Of a stretch of DNA of 14,026 nt, positions 1 through 8,669 are shown in pieces. The notes below the pieces were generated by a model. The model was not told the DNA's origin and ran no database searches. It saw only the letters and a list, made by a program, of their open reading frames with translations. The stretch's first letter is position 1; the number at the start of each line of letters is the position of its first letter. Origin of the DNA: Funneliformis mosseae (taxonomy: Eukaryota; Glomeromycota; Glomeromycetes; Glomerales; Glomeraceae); NCBI GenBank assembly GCA_910592005.1, contig CAJVPP010002643.1, positions 1-14,026 of the forward strand, given 5' to 3'. Both the position numbers and the translations under genes were made by a program.

Positions 1-334
1 GCTCTTCTAAAGTAGAGATATATTGTTCCTTATCTCGCACATCTTTCCTAGCTTGATATAGCTGACTTTTTAGACTGGAGATTTCAAATCTTAGCTTTGC
101 TATCTCTTCTTCTGAAACATTCTCAAGACGCTCTATGTCTTTATTGAGATTTTGGATTTCTTGTTCACATCGGGAATAATCTCACTTCAGTTGATTAAAC
201 TGTTTCTCATTCAGGTGATTATTTTCTACCTTTGTTTGTAATGCATCTCGAAGATGAAAGTTCTTCTCCTTCAGCTCAGCTTTATGTTCTTCACATGTTC
301 TTCTCTGCCTTGGATGAGGCCTGCTAATTGACAT
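1..334 (-). pseudogene. Coiled-coil protein, N-terminal part, runs off left edge
   Basis: The minus-strand frame starts at ATG 332-334 (MSISRPHPRQRRT) and stays in one frame to the window edge, about 111 codons. After a basic, Arg/Pro-rich head of about 15 residues it is almost all charged and heptad-like (for example EKNFHLRDALQTKVENN, then EEEIAKLRFEISSLKSQLY), as expected for a long coiled coil. One in-frame TGA lies at codon 51 (182-184), in a QLK-stop-DYS context, with coding sense continuing on both sides. I recognise the start as that of a long, multicopy coiled-coil family of Rhizophagus with no known function. This is from memory and was not searched. It lies 150 bp downstream of the next relic on the same strand. 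It is probably a pseudogene by a single nonsense change, but the rest of the gene is outside the window. Confidence 0.7.
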
Positions 335-486
335 TCTTTTTTCGCAATTATAAAAGAAAATGGGTGAACCTTTGATTTATATAGATCCTTAAAAAGCGTG
401 TGATCTTGACTGGGATTTTACTTTACAGAAGTACAAGGAAAAAAGTACCCCAACTAATGAGAAGAATTTTTCCTCAAAACTATTCC

Positions 487-2369
487 CTACGCTTTCACTG
501 TTACTTCTCTATTTGGAACTTTCAGAAGATGATTCCAGTTATCTGGACTTGTTTTTTCAGAATATAATGTTAACACCTCATTAAGTAGGATTCCGGGTTC
601 TTGGATATTATCGCAAATCAAATAATATTTTTTACTACCTTCGCTATCGATCAACCAGTAGCCTTCCAGATAACAATGATCTTTTTTGCATATAGGGCAG
701 ATTTACATATCATGGATGAGGTAGCAATCTACTTGGTTAAGACATTCCCTATCTATACTGGCATGAAGGTCTAGGCATGAGGTAGTTCTTTTGAATCGAT
801 TTATCACTAAATCAATAACCTTATTACGCTTCCATTTTGGTAACTTCTTCTGGAGTGGAATGAGCTGATCACTTTGTGAAGCAAGTGAATTCTTTGAATC
901 GATTCCAGAGGAATTATCTGGAGAATTAGAGACATGAGATAAAAGAATAGGTGAGGTTAAAATGCTTACCTCAGAAGATTCAGCCGGTAGATCACGTAAG
1001 TGTGAAGAATTCTTCACGCTGATCACTTTTTGACATTCTGTAATGTAAAGGTTTATTATATTTTGAATTTGTGCACCCGTTAAACTTCCAATAGCATTGA
1101 CACTGTATATAACTAACCCGATTTTGTCTATTCCTACTTCTTTAAACAGTGTATAAATATTTTTAGCTTTTTGAGTCATCTTGCGTAAATTATCTCTCTT
1201 TTTACCTAGAAGATAGGGCTCCATTTCATCGTAAATCTGCGTTCTTGCCATTTGATCACTAATATTGCTTCTCAAAGCAATAGTTATGGCTTTTTTTCGA
1301 ATTCCTCATTATAGTAATACTAACGTAACTTTTCTTTCTGACCAGTTTTTTCAGCTTTATCAAATAAGTGAGCTAAATGAGGTATAGAACCCAAAGCTAG
1401 ATCAGAATCGACTGGAATTTGTTTACTAGATGCAGTAGAATTCGGTAAGGATTTATGGCTTCTAATGAATTCAAGTAATTCACATATTAAACCTTTTTCT
1501 ACTTTTTATTTATAGGGAAGTTTCCCGTCCTTACTATATTTAAAGCTAGGCGAAGCAACACATGATTCGGATGATAGACTGGCAAGATAAACATTTTATC
1601 CATCTTTTTCATTCAAAGGAATGACAGAATCCTGAGAATTGATACCAGAGATATCGGCTATGAATGATTCTGAATCCAAATTCTTCTCCCAGAAATCACC
1701 TTCTTGAAGCTTTTTCTCCTGCTTCCTTTGTCTTATTTCCTCACTAATCCTTTTCTTATGATCTTCATCCAAGAAAGTATCTATCTCTCTGTCCTCTAAT
1801 GATCCCCCTTGATCTGATAGCAAAACTACCTCTTCGATCTGTGAGGTGAGAGTCAAACCATTCTGATTGCACAGCCCTAGATCTTGTACCTCTGATAAAT
1901 TTAACTGACTATAAACTTCGTGAATAGGCGGAGGCTTAGCTATAACTGAGTCAGGTACATTGACAGATTCTTCGAGAATAAAATCATCTATTACCTTATC
2001 TGATACCGATTGCTCTGCAATCACCTCAGGTACCTCTTCTATTGACTTGGTGTTGACATCATTTTGCTGGTCTATTACGGAGTCAGATTCATCAACAGCT
2101 GATATTTCTGCTATCATTTCCCTATCCTTCTGTGACTGCCCATCCACTACCGAGGATCCCTGTTCCAACATCAAGAATCTGGCCTCAAGTTCCGTATTTT
2201 TTAGTTCTAATTCCTCGATTCTAGCATTATGCTTAGCATTCTCATCTATAACCTGCTTTAGAAGCTCGACATTCCTAGCCTTAATCTCAGCTTTCTCAGC
2301 CTCAAGCTTGACGTTCTTAGTCTCAAGCTCGCTAATGCATTGTTTCAATAATTTAAGCTCTGATGTTAT
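487..2369 (-). pseudogene. Broken multicopy coiled-coil protein with zinc-ribbon-like C-terminus
   Basis: About 627 residues can be followed. The N-terminus (2369 to about 2160) is a Glu/Lys-rich coiled coil (SELETKNVKLEAEKAE), followed by an acidic Ser/Asp-rich linker and an EIRQRKQEKKLQ segment. A helical domain at about 1260-1060 contains RTQIYDEMEPYL and SLTGAQIQNIINLY. The C-terminus (about 702-490) has ICPICKK and a later Cys, suggesting a small zinc ribbon, and ends at TAG 487-489. Breaks: TAA at 1596 and 1506, TAG at 1320, TAA at 703, and a one-base shift in the T7 run 1291-1297. No ATG fits upstream. The expected start position holds ATA (2367-2369), which would be a single G-to-A change. 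The domain order matches a high-copy Rhizophagus family of unknown role (recalled, not searched). Frame, order and composition are seen directly; the family assignment is inference. Confidence 0.75.
990..1032. repeat. Copy 1 of a ~43-bp duplicated block
   Basis: This block lies inside the coiled-coil relic and encodes its KVISVKN stretch on the minus strand. It is closely similar to 2414-2456. The core attcttcac-ctgatcactttt differs at one base over 22. Confidence 0.6.
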
Positions 2370-2577
2370 AATCTATAAAACTATACACTGTACATAAGCA
2401 TTCAAAATAAAAAAAATCACGTGAGCGTAAAGATTCTTCACACTGATCACTTTTGCCAAGAAATTATTATTCTCATATGAAAAAATATGAATGTATATTT
2501 GTGAAATTGATCACTAGGGTCCCTTTATTGATACAGAAAAAATAAAAATATATGATAAATTACAAAAAAAAGAAACT
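2370..2577. other. Gap between two minus-strand relics
   Basis: About 200 bp without a gene. It lies upstream of the 487-2369 relic, so its promoter would be here, but I see no convincing core element. It contains a CACGTG palindrome (2418-2423), two TGATCA sites (2444-2449 and 2508-2513), and a second copy of a block found inside the neighbouring relic. A-rich runs at 2405-2416 and 2535-2574 are simple composition. Confidence 0.4.
2414..2456. repeat. Copy 2 of a ~43-bp duplicated block
   Basis: Similar to 990-1032, in the same orientation. On the minus strand it again reads KVISVKN. A piece of the coiled-coil family's coding sequence therefore sits upstream of the coiled-coil relic itself. 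It may be the end of another decayed copy. Confidence 0.6.
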
Positions 2578-4704
2578 CTAATCATCTCGCATTGGAGTAG
2601 AAACTGTAGTACTATCTTCTTTTTATCTTTCTAATATAGAAATAGATGCGTGATATAGTAGGAACAAATTTGTAATTAATATGTTTCGTAAAAGTAAAAG
2701 GGTTTCCACAAATTTAGTTATAACACTCACATCTGACAATTGCACAGGAATTTCAGCCAATTGTAAATGAAAATACCTATGAATGTTCGCTTTATCTCTA
2801 ATAAGTACATTCAGATGCAACATATTCCTAGCTACTTGCACTCCAACTATTCCAAATTGATCTTTCTCTGGTTTAAAGACTTTGCGAATCCAGAACATTC
2901 TATTATTACTTTCTCTCCATAGCTTTATCTCATCATCTATCTTTTTCTATTGACTACAGTATAATCGTGAACATTCGACATACATAAGCTTGAAGAAAAT
3001 ATCTAAATATTTTACCACATACATAATATCTAGTCATCTTCCCACCTGCCTTTCATCTTTCCTATCCGCACTAGCTATACTCTGTCATTCTGAAGTACTG
3101 ATAAATGAGGATAGTCTAAAAGGAAGGTTTTTTAATATTGCTCGAATAGACAATAGAATAACCGTTGATTGATAGGTTCCTTCATTTAGTGATTTCGCAA
3201 GTTCAGAATTAAAAGCTAGGTTAATCCAAATATCTTCCAGAAGAATTAAAACTTTTTTTATAACATCCATGATTTTTTCTTCCGATTCTTTCTAGGTCCC
3301 ATCGTGAATTAGTTTATCCAGTATTGTATTCTGAATATTACAATCGACAAAACTTGTTATGAAATTTTCACACATTTCTTTAACTATCATCATAGGAGCA
3401 GGCACTATTTGCCAAGCAGGTTTCTAATATAAAATATATGTTATATTTATTCTCAAAGAACCTTCAACAAATTTATGGTTACCTACCTTAAATGCCTTTT
3501 TTAGATTTGATGACAACTGCTTGACAACTGTTGATTGATTGCTAATAACTCGGCTGGCCAAAGGATCCTTCCAGGTTAAGCTTTGAATAGATATAGCATT
3601 TACTTTGGAATATAATTGTTGATAGAGAGGCGAAGTGTCTTTTCTAAGCTTTTCTTTCAGATCATTTATATTATCTTCAATTTGATCTGAGCCAAAAGGA
3701 ATTTCCTTATCTGTTTTAATTGCCCTCATGTCGTATAAGCTACAAATACCTTCAAAGCTAATGTCGAACTAAAAAAAGTATTGTGTTAGATTTCAGAAAT
3801 AAAAAAGAAGTTCTCATTATAAAAATAACATAATCATCAGTGTATATGCGAAGTTATTATCTTTGTGTGACTATCATGCAGATGAAACTTCGTATAATAC
3901 TAATAAAGCAACATAATAACTCATATCTTAACACACCCCTCGATATGGCAATAACCTTTTCACATAATAGGTTGGTAGGGTGAACTATAAAACTGCATAA
4001 CAGATTATAGCATATACACCCCTCTACTACATGTAAGTATTTACTGGCAAGCGAACTGAATGGGTAGATCGAACATAAGCAAAAAATAACTTGTTTATTC
4101 AGGTTTACTTTAGTAAACGATCACACAGTATCATCATATAATAATAAAAGCTAAAATGTTTGTATAAATCCTAACTAACCTGTGGTAGGATTCGGAAAAT
4201 TTTTAATTGATGAGAAGAACCTTCCATAAATACATTGCTAGCAGATCCCACGGCTCGTTTTACAATTGATTTTAACTCTGTTTGGGAAACGCAGCGGTTT
4301 TCTTTCATTCTAAGATAAATAACAGATGTAGCGTTTATTTGACGTTCCTCAGCAGTTGTCAAGAATTCATAAATCTTATTATACATTATGGTAGACATGT
4401 TTGTGCAGTTAGTTTGGGATATAAAATAATGTTAATGTACTGAGATAACGCAAAAAGCAAAATAACCAGAGAAAAGCTAAAAATTACCTATACTGCCTTT
4501 TTAAATGCCACCATTTCCCCACATTTGCACCTTTCTAAACTCACATTGATATTGAAAAAGAGATAGGAGAAAATATGCAAGGCACTTTGCGCCAAAAGTT
4601 TGTATTCAAAGATAAGGGTATGTGGAATATGCATTAAAGATCTTGACTTTAGAAAGGTGTTGGGGGTAATGCATATATAGATTTTTTTCATCTATCTGGA
4701 TATA
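2578..4704 (-). pseudogene. Three-exon multicopy Glomeromycotina gene with nine in-frame stops
   Basis: Exons can be placed at about 4704-4488, 4439-4180 and 3768-2578. The introns are 4487-4440 (48 bp, GTAATT..CAG) and 4179-3769 (411 bp, GTTAGT..T7AG). Reading phase is kept across both junctions, giving about 556 codons ending at TAG 2578-2580. Nine in-frame stops interrupt it (4606, 4501, 4432, 3424, 3292, 3085, 3034, 2947, 2623) with no frameshift. Recognisable stretches are AEERQINATSVIYLRMKEN in exon 2 and, in exon 3, EIPFGSDQIEDNI, LNEGTYQSTVILLSIRAIL and PEKDQFGIVGVQVA. I recognise this as a high-copy, uncharacterised Rhizophagus family (from memory). A segment DIMYVV...LMYVECSR is faintly like the strand-turn-strand core of PD-(D/E)XK nucleases, but the usual final Lys is not evident, so I assign no function. 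The upstream limit of exon 1 is the least certain part. Confidence 0.7.
3769..4179 (-). other. Unusually long intron of the three-exon relic
   Basis: The boundaries are a CAG|GTTAGT donor at 4180/4179 and a TTTTTTTAG acceptor at 3769, both in phase 0. At 411 bp it is about nine times longer than the other intron of the same gene. It holds an imperfect inverted repeat (3842-3855 with 3886-3900, sharing cgaagtt), a 7-bp perfect hairpin (4103-4109 with 4112-4118) and a GC-richer stretch around 3930-4080. This suggests a small element inserted into the intron. I could not define its ends. Confidence 0.55.
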
Positions 4705-5088
4705 CTATTATTAGGAAAGATTATCTCCTGCAGGTCTATGACTAAAGGAGGGAGAAAAAAATGAAATATCCCCTTCGATCAAAGATCTTCAGGGCAGGGT
4801 TTATCTCCTGCATCAAAGGAGGGGTCGATTTATGTGTGAAATTATTTTGTCCACAAGCAGATAGTCGCACTTGCACAGATGATTGGCAGTGTATCACTAT
4901 TACATCATATATATTTTAATGAGAATCAGAAACATGTTTATTTATACTTTAGCATCTTAATGGCTATCGTACATGCCTATATGCATTGGTGATCTATGCA
5001 AAAAAAAAGAAAGGATTAATTTATTGTATTATTATAATAAATATGTAATATACTATTTTGGTAAAGAATCTATAGCCCGGAAAATACG
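4705..5088. other. Gap with a direct repeat and possible coding remnant
   Basis: No solid gene. On the minus strand, about 4917-4744 is open for nearly 60 codons (STPPLMQEINPALKIFDRRG within it) without recognisable similarity. It could be a further upstream exon of the three-exon relic. Positions 4990-5088 are AT-rich with nothing I can name. Confidence 0.3.
4721..4812. repeat. 12-bp perfect direct repeat, 80 bp apart
   Basis: ttatctcctgca occurs at 4721-4732 and 4801-4812. Each copy is followed by aaaggaggg (4744-4752 and 4815-4823). The 68 bp between the copies could be a small insertion flanked by a target duplication, or half of a local tandem duplication. No terminal inverted repeats are visible. 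Confidence 0.55.
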
Positions 5089-5886
5089 TTACACATACTT
5101 ACAATTATTATTCGAATCTAAGAAATCTATACTATTAAGCTTTCTTTCGATAATAAGATATCCAGATTTATAATAGTCAATTTCTAGCGATTTACATGGA
5201 TATGCTTTACCTGCTATTTTACACATGTATCGTCCATATTCTGAACTTCTAACAAAGTTTACATTGCTATTGTTGAGGTATTTAACATTATGGTGATATT
5301 CAGGATTTGATAGCCACTTTAACATATAAGACCAATCTGAACATTCAATGATTCTATAACCTTTCAGATGTAATTCTATAAAAACAACTATGTATGCCAC
5401 AATAAGTAATCATTCCTTTAACTAATATTTCTTCTTTTCTGCTCAGTCGTATGGAACATGATTATTATGTAGTCTATTTAGAAAATCTTTAGATACATCT
5501 TTTGCTAGAATTTTTCGATCAATATACCATACATATAGATTATAAACGTCTCTATGATCACGAGAACAAAGATACTTATTCTCGTCAGGAGTACTATCAT
5601 ATCTCACCATATTCCAAACTCATTTTGCCTATGTCTCAGGTCTTAACTTGAAAGTTCTCCAAGCCCGTTGGATAATTTTTGCACTGTTAAATATGGAATA
5701 AACAATTCTTTGTCTAAATTTATAATCCGTATTATATGTATAAAAACCATGCTGTAGATAAATAGAATAATTTATAAAAATTCTATCAATCTCATCAGAA
5801 CTAAGTGATGATACTCTTCCCACTTTTTTTGTATTTGTTTGTATATGATTAAATGATGCTATATGTCTTTCAGCTGTTTTAATCAT
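5089..5886 (-). pseudogene. IQ-motif-containing multicopy family gene, five in-frame stops
   Basis: One minus-strand frame of 266 codons runs from ATG 5884-5886 to TAA 5089-5091. Around residues 70-84 it has AKIIQRAWRTFKLR, an IQ-like calmodulin/myosin-light-chain binding helix. A conserved-looking body follows (TPDENKYL, YVWYIDRKILAKDV, SSEYGRYMCKIAGKAYPC, DYYKSGYLI) and the end is FLDSNNNCKYV. Premature stops at 5629 (TAG), 5620 (TGA), 5443 (TGA), 5422 (TAG) and 5410 (TGA) leave the frame otherwise intact, with no indel. From memory this matches a repeated Rhizophagus family where PETWAK-like sequence follows the IQ helix. The stop at 5629 would then be a Trp codon changed by one G-to-A. 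The function is unknown. IQ helices suggest protein binding, but this is inference from a short motif. Confidence 0.7.
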
Positions 5887-6000
5887 TTTACAGGTGTAGG
5901 GGTTTATAGCAATTTTAGTAATATATAACGTTTTTTAGCAAATATTTCTTATTATAGCAGTTTGTAGCAAGTATATAATAATAAAATATCAGATTCATTT

Positions 6001-6240
6001 TTATTCAGTTAACTTTGGGGTGAAAATGGATTTATAACTGATTTTTTGATTCGGTTAAATTAGATCTGAGACAATATACACAACATGATCATCATTGTAT
6101 TATGATACATCTGACTCCTTTTTAATGTCTCGTTAGTTTCCAGTTTGTAGATCTCTCGTGATTAACAGAGGGTTTAGCTAGAGGTGCTTTGTATGATATA
6201 TTTATATAAGATTATCGGCTAATTTTATACTGATGATTTC
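6001..6240 (-). pseudogene. Possible short coding relic
   Basis: A minus-strand frame of about 80 codons has protein-like composition (LNPLLITRDLQTGN, YNDDHVVYIVSDLI, SYKSIFTPKLTE) but is interrupted by five TAA/TAG codons before the TAA at 6001. All would be explained by CAA/CAG (Gln) codons hit by one C-to-T change each. It slightly overlaps the 3' end of the next relic in a different frame. I do not recognise a family. It is included because the stop pattern copies that of clearer neighbours, but it could be chance. Confidence 0.3.
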
Positions 6241-6733
6241 ATAATAGCAAGGGCTTTTTCTAACCCCTGCATCTGCACCTTTATTTCATTAATTTCATAG
6301 TGCAGATGATTATTTTCCTTGATTCGTTTCTCATGTTCTCTAGTTAGATTCTGCATAAAATGACTAAATGTTTCTTTATTATATTAAGCAATTGCTTTTG
6401 CAGAATAATAAGTTCATATTTAGTCTGATCATTAATTCCCGCCCTATGATCATCTGACTTGTTTTCTGATTGGGGTTTAATATTGGGTACTGGGTATTCT
6501 GGCCAATTTTGAGGTCATGGTTTTTTCCGATCTATAGCTTTACGACTCCGGTCTAATGATTTCTGATAAATCTCTAATATATGGTGTAAATAATCCTCTA
6601 TCCGCTTATTTTTCTCTGAAATCTGATTTAGAGAAATAGGTTTATGCAAATAATTTAGAAGCCTTTGATATGCCCTATCTTTTATACTTATTGGGAGCTT
6701 ATCTGTAATGTAATTATAATTTGGATGGAACAT
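6225..6733 (-). pseudogene. Small coiled-coil protein relic
   Basis: Starts at ATG 6731-6733 (MFHPNYNYITDKLPISIKDR) and continues with a helical region (LNQISEKNKRIEDYLHHIL) and a basic stretch. It reaches a TGA at 6515-6517, after which the same frame still reads sensibly (PQNWPEYPVPNIKPQSENK, then KYELIILQKQLL). Near 6385-6405 the sense moves to another frame and ends as a heptad-rich coiled coil (REHEKRIKENNHLHYEIN, QMQGLEKALAIM), stopping at TAA 6225-6227. The gene would therefore encode about 169 residues, mostly helical, with one nonsense change and one frameshift. No known domain is recognised. A role in protein-protein contact is the most that the coiled coil supports. Confidence 0.55.
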
Positions 6734-6774
6734 TATACTCAGATATCTTGCACGTAAAATCTTGCATGCAAAAA

Positions 6775-6794
6775 ATTTATTATTATTATTATTT
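6775..6794. repeat. TTA microsatellite
   Basis: A run of about six TTA units just upstream of the coiled-coil relic, in AT-rich DNA. Confidence 0.7.
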
Positions 6795-6840
6795 AAAAAA
6801 TTAACATTCAGAGTTTTATTAAAAATTTTTAGATAGATGC

Positions 6841-6869
6841 CTTAGCTTTAACGCCTTCGGCTGGCTAAG
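6841..6869. repeat. GC-richer hairpin in AT-rich spacer
   Basis: CTTAGC (6841-6846) pairs with GCTAAG (6864-6869). Inside, GCC (6853-6855) pairs with GGC (6859-6861) around a TTC loop. The cttcgg core recurs in other palindromic bits of the window (7763-7768 and 10475-10480). Confidence 0.5.
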
Positions 6870-6909
6870 AAATATATATAAAAAGAGATGACTAGGAAAA
6901 TAGCGTTTG

Positions 6910-7005
6910 AAATAAAAATGGTGCACAAAGAGTCATAAACACTCTAAGAGGGAGAAGTTCTCGGATCCTAAGCCATAAATGAGAGTCCCAGCACCATTTT
7001 TATTT
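6910..7005. repeat. 15-bp perfect inverted repeat, 96-bp hairpin
   Basis: aaataaaaatggtgc (6910-6924) is the exact reverse complement of 6991-7005, with a 66-bp loop. The right arm contains the stop codon of the Ser/Asn-tract relic, so the hairpin would form at the 3' end of its transcript. It could be a small MITE-like element, but no clear target duplication flanks it. The loop lacks tRNA features. Confidence 0.7.
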
Positions 7006-7395
7006 TGCATTACTATTCCCACTGAAAGTGTTACTATTATTACTACTACTGCTACTACTGCTTCTCGAAAAATTAACCACCTTTTTTTCATTTTCTCTAT
7101 CAACCCAGACCTTTATTTTATCTATTGTCATCACTCTCAGAATTGTTTAATGTCTATAAAAACTCGCCAACATGGCCAGACTAAGTCCAACATCATTTTT
7201 ATTAGATAATATATTATATAATTGTACAGGGGAACAACCTTCTCTCTTTCTTCTTTGATCAAAGAGAGCTGAAAACTCAATCCAATATATTTCTATATCC
7301 TTACTATAAATGGAATATCATTCAGTTAATATATTACTTGTAGTCGAAAACTGATTAGAGCTGGCTAGGGGAGAATAAGTTATATTAGATCTCAT
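7000..7395 (-). pseudogene. Unrecognised 131-residue protein with Ser/Asn tract, two in-frame stops
   Basis: Begins at ATG 7393-7395 (MRSNITYSPLASSNQFS) and keeps one frame to TAA 7000-7002. Visible stretches are DIEIYWIEFSALFDQRRK, GCSPVQLYNILSNKNDVG, LSLAMLASFYRH, TILRVMTIDKIKVWVD and a C-terminal run of seven Ser followed by Asn/Ser/Thr. That run is encoded by the trinucleotide repeat at 7031-7061. Premature TGA (7318-7320, codon 26) and TAA (7147-7149, codon 83) are the only breaks. The middle looks like a folded domain, but I cannot name it. A 36-bp GT..AG stretch (7432-7397) lies just upstream and might be an intron, but splicing it does not join cleanly to the preceding relic. It is on the same strand as all the relics to its left. 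Confidence 0.55.
7031..7061. repeat. ACT/GCT trinucleotide repeat coding for Ser/Asn
   Basis: An imperfect run of tac/tat/tgc triplets. On the minus strand it is in frame with the neighbouring relic and gives its Ser/Asn tail, so it is coding rather than intergenic simple sequence. Confidence 0.7.
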
Positions 7396-7432
7396 CCTAT
7401 TAAAAAATCAGTCATATGAAAGAATAATATAC

Positions 7433-7699
7433 CTTGAAAGATTGCATCATTTCTTCAATCAGCCTCTTCACGCATTTTCTGGAGATCATTTTTTATCTCC
7501 AGGATTTCAGGGTTATTTCTCTAGGCCTTTTTCGGTGAAAATAGATGAATAAAGCCACAAGACTTATATAGATGATTATATTTTCAGAAAAAAAAGCCTG
7601 AAGCATATCTAGTGTTATGATATCTTGAAGAAGCATCTCATAGATGATGAATACGATAGTGAAGAATGCAATAGAAAAAATTTCAAATTTTGAAAGCAT
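7433..7699 (-). pseudogene. Small membrane protein with coiled-coil tail, frameshifted
   Basis: Starts at ATG 7697-7699. Two hydrophobic segments follow (about residues 5-24, FEIFSIAFFTIVFIIYEMLL, and about residues 43-57, IIIYISLVALFIYFH), then a basic patch HRKRP. The frame ends at TAA 7493-7495. A one-base shift near 7515-7525 gives a better continuation, a charged coiled coil (PEILEIKNDLQKMREEAD) that meets a TGA at 7455-7457 and continues with RNDAIFQ. The original product was probably a two-helix membrane protein with a cytoplasmic coiled coil. No family is named with confidence. The end at 7433 is the last base before a possible GTATAT donor. Confidence 0.5.
7479..7502. repeat. Perfect 8-bp hairpin
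   Basis: CTGGAGAT (7479-7486) and ATCTCCAG (7495-7502) pair around an 8-nt T-rich loop. It overlaps the coiled-coil part of the membrane-protein relic. Confidence 0.6.
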
Positions 7700-8106
7700 T
7701 TTGCGGAATAGTTTTAGAAAAATGATAAATTATGTAGTTTGATAGTTCGAAGAGTCTGGGCGACTTCGGCAATAATATATATTTGATTTTATTTTTTTTC
7801 TACCTAAACCTTCCTATATATCCTCCATTTTTATATTTTTATTCCTTTCACAGTTGATCATCGTAAAACATGAAAGTCCTAGATCTTCACTAAGCGATCC
7901 TGAGTTACAAATTAACCTAGCAGGTGATCGGTCAAAGGTGTTTCGTCAAAAAAAAAATTAACGTTATTTATATGTAAAGATCATCAAGGGGGTTATACAT
8001 ATTTTTGAGAATGTGCGAGAATGTTTAAGAATAAATTATTATGCGCAGTTGCTTGTTCCTGTGATACATATAACGTTTACCATATTACTGTACATTATTT
8101 ATTAAG
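7700..8106. other. Gap with a doubtful coding scrap
   Basis: Mostly AT-rich. On the minus strand, 7947-7831 reads DETPLTDHLLG, FVTQDRLVKI, DFHVLR and STVKGIKI separated by TAA, TAG and TGA in one frame. This is the same nonsense-only pattern as the larger relics, but it is too short to identify. A short direct repeat (gagaatgt, about 8010-8030) is present. Nothing else is recognised. Confidence 0.3.
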
Positions 8107-8669
8107 CTATTCCTCTTCATAAATAAGTTTTATTTTTGGGTATAAGTTTTGAAAATCGCTTTTTGTGTCATCTCTAATCCGCAAACAATTCCTAATTTCT
8201 ATCACTCCCAATTTAGTGGCTAGTTTTGGAATTTTTAAAAATGTTTTTGGATTTAAGTGTCTAAAACCTCTTATTGTAAGTCTTTTTAAATTGGAGCACT
8301 CGGTTAGAAGAGCTTCTAGATTTTTATTGTTAAGTATACGGGACCCACATTTTTCAAAACTTAGCTATTGTAAATTTGGACATGCCTTACACACTTCGGA
8401 AATGTAGACATCTGGCTCTATATTTATTTCTCTAATAAATTTAAGACCTTGTACTTATCCACATATGACTGGCTTCGTATTCCTACTCAATGCCTTAGTA
8501 AACTTGATTTTGGAGATAGCCGTTAGAGTTATTCTTTGCTATATTAGTTTTCTAGCAATATAATACCATTGCTTATTAACAAATAAAAGTGGATACATTT
8601 TCTTATCCTTATCTTTTCTATAATGTTGGAAAATTCTATCGAGAATATCGGTTGGTAAAGGTAAATAAT
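8107..8669 (-). pseudogene. F-box/LRR protein part of the PolB-F-box chimeric frame
   Basis: This is the C-terminal half of the 8107-9969 frame. The F-box is clear (YLPLPTDILDRIFQHYRKD, then PLLFVNKQWYYIARKLI), the usual Skp1-binding fold of SCF ubiquitin ligase adaptors. After TAG 8539-8541 the same frame gives LRR-like repeats: LTAISKIKFTKAL, ACPNLQ, LSFEKCGSRILNNKNLEA, LLTECSNLKRLTIRGF and KLGVIEIRNC, ending at TAG 8107-8109. Further premature stops are at 8455 (TAA) and 8365 (TAG). F-box/LRR proteins of about 400-500 residues are hugely expanded in Rhizophagus. Here only about 185 residues follow the start of the F-box, so most of the LRR array is missing and the F-box abuts the last repeats. 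The CxNL pattern and the Cys-ended repeats are typical of the family. Confidence 0.8.

Noticed and set aside
1960..2397. Plus-strand open frame of 145 codons, Ser-rich
   Set aside because: It is the antisense of the coiled-coil relic; its Ser richness is the complement of Glu/Arg/Leu codons in the real frame.
3842..3900. Resemblance of the inverted repeat arms (aacttcgtata) to a loxP site
   Set aside because: The arms are imperfect, the spacer is about 30 bp rather than 8, and there is no recombinase context; chance similarity in AT-rich DNA.
4488..4691. Minus-strand 67-codon frame with KCGEMVAF end
   Set aside because: The alternative frame in the same place (QHLSKVKIFNAY, FQYQCEFRKVQMWGNGG) joins in phase through a 48-bp intron to the next exon, so I prefer that one despite its stops.
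6925..6990. Loop of the 15-bp inverted repeat as a possible tRNA
   Set aside because: No cloverleaf, no A or B box, and the arms do not have acceptor-stem geometry.
6979..7209. Plus-strand 76-codon frame with a Thr run
   Set aside because: The minus strand has a longer protein-like frame whose Ser/Asn tail explains the trinucleotide repeat.
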